Shown here in pieces: positions 5,281 to 6,270 of a DNA stretch of 6,270 nt; within the stretch, counting starts at the first letter, position 1; every line of letters starts with the position of its first letter. The position numbers were made by a program, and so were the translations under genes. The notes below the pieces were generated by a model that did not search any database, had not been told where the DNA came from, and worked only from the letters and a program-made list of their open reading frames with translations. Source of the DNA: DASQDT01 sp036380435 (GTDB lineage: Bacteria > Acidobacteriota > Blastocatellia > Pyrinomonadales > Pyrinomonadaceae); contig DASVES010000512.1 of NCBI GenBank assembly GCA_036380435.1, positions 1 to 6,270 on the forward strand, read 5' to 3'.

Positions 5281-5374
5281 GCAGTGAGCAGTGAGCAGTG
5301 AGCAGTAAAAAAATCGCGCGGCGTGCGAAAAGGCTCAACCTACTGCTCACTGCTCACTGCTTACTGCTCACTTC
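5281..5374 (+). repeat. heptamer inverted-repeat element B (GCAGTGA units)
   Basis: The left arm starts at the first base after the dehydrogenase stop: GCAGTGA three times (5281-5301) and GCAGTAA (5302-5308). The right arm is CTACTGC (5340-5346), TCACTGC twice (5347-5360), TTACTGC (5361-5367) and a degraded fifth unit TCACTTC (5368-5374). Pairing the four left units with the first four right units gives a stem of 28 positions with one G-U pair and one A-C mismatch. The 31-base loop contains a smaller TCGC/GCGA stem (5314-5317 with 5325-5328). The element fills nearly all of the 99-base gap and ends 5 bases before the next ATG. Its plan matches element A although the unit sequence differs. Confidence 0.9.
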
Positions 5375-5379
5375 CTGCT

Positions 5380-6270
5380 ATGAAGATCAAGGCCGACCTC
5401 AAGGCGGACGCCGTCCTCGTCCTGACGACGATCATCTGGGGCTCGACGTTTCCCCTCTCCAAAGACATCCTCGACCACTGGCCGCCCGTCGCCTACCTCG
5501 TGATGCGGATGGGCGTCTCGGCGGCGCTGATGGCGTTACTGTTCCGACGCCAGCTTGCGCGCGCCGGTCGGGCGGAGTGGCGCGCGGGCGCGACGCTGGG
5601 GCTGCTTTTGGCCGTCGGGATGACGGGGCTGGTCGTCGGACAGGTCTACACGACGGCGGCCCGTTCGGCCTTCATCGCGGGCCTTACCACACCGCTCGTC
5701 CCCTTCGTCGCCTATTTGTTAACGCGCGCGCGGCCCGGTGTCGAAAACCTTCTGGGCATTGTCCTCGCCTCCGCGGGCGGCCTGCTCATCCTCGCGCCGC
5801 AGGGTGAGGCCGGCGCCGCCAACACGGGCGACCTCCTGACGCTTGGCTGCACAGTCTTCTTCGCCGCGCACCTCACGCTGATGAGCGTCTACGCGCGTCG
5901 TTACGATGTGCGCGCCCTGACCGTCATCCAGATTGCGACCGTCTCGGCCGTGCTCACCGCTTACTGGCTCGCGCTGCGCGCGGCCGGCGCGCTCTACGGT
6001 ACGGAAGGGCTGCCGCTGGCCGTCGCGCGCGAGTTTCAGCCGATGTCGTGGGAGGCCGACGTGCTGTGGCGGTTCGCTTACATGGTCTTGGTGGCGACGG
6101 TGCTGAACTTCCTGATGTGGACGTGGGCACAGGGGCGGATGTCGGCCACGCACGCGGCCATCATCTTCAGTCTGGAGCCGGTCTTCGCCACCATCTTCGC
6201 CGTCTGGATGCGCGGCGCGGGCGAGTGGACGGGCGGGCGGGCCAACCTCGGCGCGGCGCTCATCCTCGCC
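5380..6270 (+). CDS. EamA/DMT-superfamily transporter, 3' end outside the window
   Basis: The frame is open from ATG 5380 to the right edge, giving 297 residues without a stop. It is an integral inner-membrane protein with about ten hydrophobic segments in two EamA repeats. The first repeat starts with the family hallmark IIWGSTFPLSKDIL (18-31), and the second ends with AIIFSLEPVFATIFA (260-274), the characteristic LEP helix. EamA proteins are usually about 290 to 320 residues, so only the end of the last helix and a short tail should be missing. The family exports or exchanges small metabolites such as amino acids and nucleotide precursors; the substrate is not predictable here. A basic, lysine-rich start (MKIKADLK) fits the cytoplasmic N-terminus. 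No alternative start exists just upstream and there is no Shine-Dalgarno sequence, because heptamer element B ends 5 bases before the ATG. Confidence 0.93.
   Translation, partial: MKIKADLKADAVLVLTTIIWGSTFPLSKDILDHWPPVAYLVMRMGVSAALMALLFRRQLARAGRAEWRAGATLGLLLAVGMTGLVVGQVYTTAARSAFIAGLTTPLVPFVAYLLTRARPGVENLLGIVLASAGGLLILAPQGEAGAANTGDLLTLGCTVFFAAHLTLMSVYARRYDVRALTVIQIATVSAVLTAYWLALRAAGALYGTEGLPLAVAREFQPMSWEADVLWRFAYMVLVATVLNFLMWTWAQGRMSATHAAIIFSLEPVFATIFAVWMRGAGEWTGGRANLGAALILA

Noticed and set aside
4236..5374. CRISPR array interpretation of the repeats
   Set aside because: The units are 7 bases, directly abutting with no spacers, and the two arrays are inverted; no cas gene is visible.
4236..5374. 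REP/RAYT-type palindromes
   Set aside because: No GTAG or GGAG foot sequence and no transposase in the window; the arms are tandem heptamers instead of one palindrome.
4236..5374. Simple intrinsic terminators
   Set aside because: Neither stem is followed by a T-run on the plus strand, and both run directly into the next start codon. Some terminator activity cannot be excluded.
5298..5807. 169-residue plus-strand frame starting inside heptamer element B
   Set aside because: It overlaps the EamA gene in a different phase, and the EamA frame has the family motifs and hydrophobic pattern.

Overview
This is a GC-rich bacterial chromosomal segment, roughly two-thirds G+C by eye, with tightly packed genes and ordinary housekeeping content. 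The gene set and the heptamer-built intergenic repeats remind me of Acidobacteriota (Blastocatellia/Pyrinomonadaceae-like genomes). That placement is an impression, not a demonstrated assignment. No rRNA, tRNA, CRISPR array, phage gene or transposase is visible.

The left half (1 to 3276) is a minus-strand run of four genes with gaps of 21 to 54 bases. In transcription order these are purF (amidophosphoribosyltransferase, GTG start, iron-sulfur type), a 121-residue coiled-coil protein of unknown function, a membrane-anchored ComEC/Rec2-like metallo-beta-lactamase-fold hydrolase, and a DUF3006-type small protein that runs off the left edge. The hydrolase and DUF3006 genes look like a functional pair. 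The purine gene at the head of the run is probably there only because it is co-transcribed.

A 165-base divergent intergenic region (3277 to 3441) holds two matching extended -10 promoters, one for each direction, plus an 8-base direct repeat and a small hairpin in the purF leader.

The right half (3442 to the end) is a plus-strand run. It contains a single-cysteine glutaredoxin-fold protein (CGDT), an unknown single-pass membrane protein in the same frame 15 bases later, a zinc-dependent medium-chain dehydrogenase, and an EamA/DMT-family transporter that runs off the right edge.

The most unusual feature is the pair of gaps around the dehydrogenase gene. Each is filled almost end to end by four tandem 7-base units, a spacer, and four or five inverted copies of the same unit. 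The two elements use different heptamers (GTGATRA and GCAGTGA) that share an AGTGANN core. Each would fold in the plus-strand transcript into a stem of about 28 base pairs whose foot lies just before the next start codon, and neither of those genes has a visible Shine-Dalgarno sequence. I see no multi-gene defence or biosynthetic system here. These heptad hairpins are the best candidate for something undescribed.
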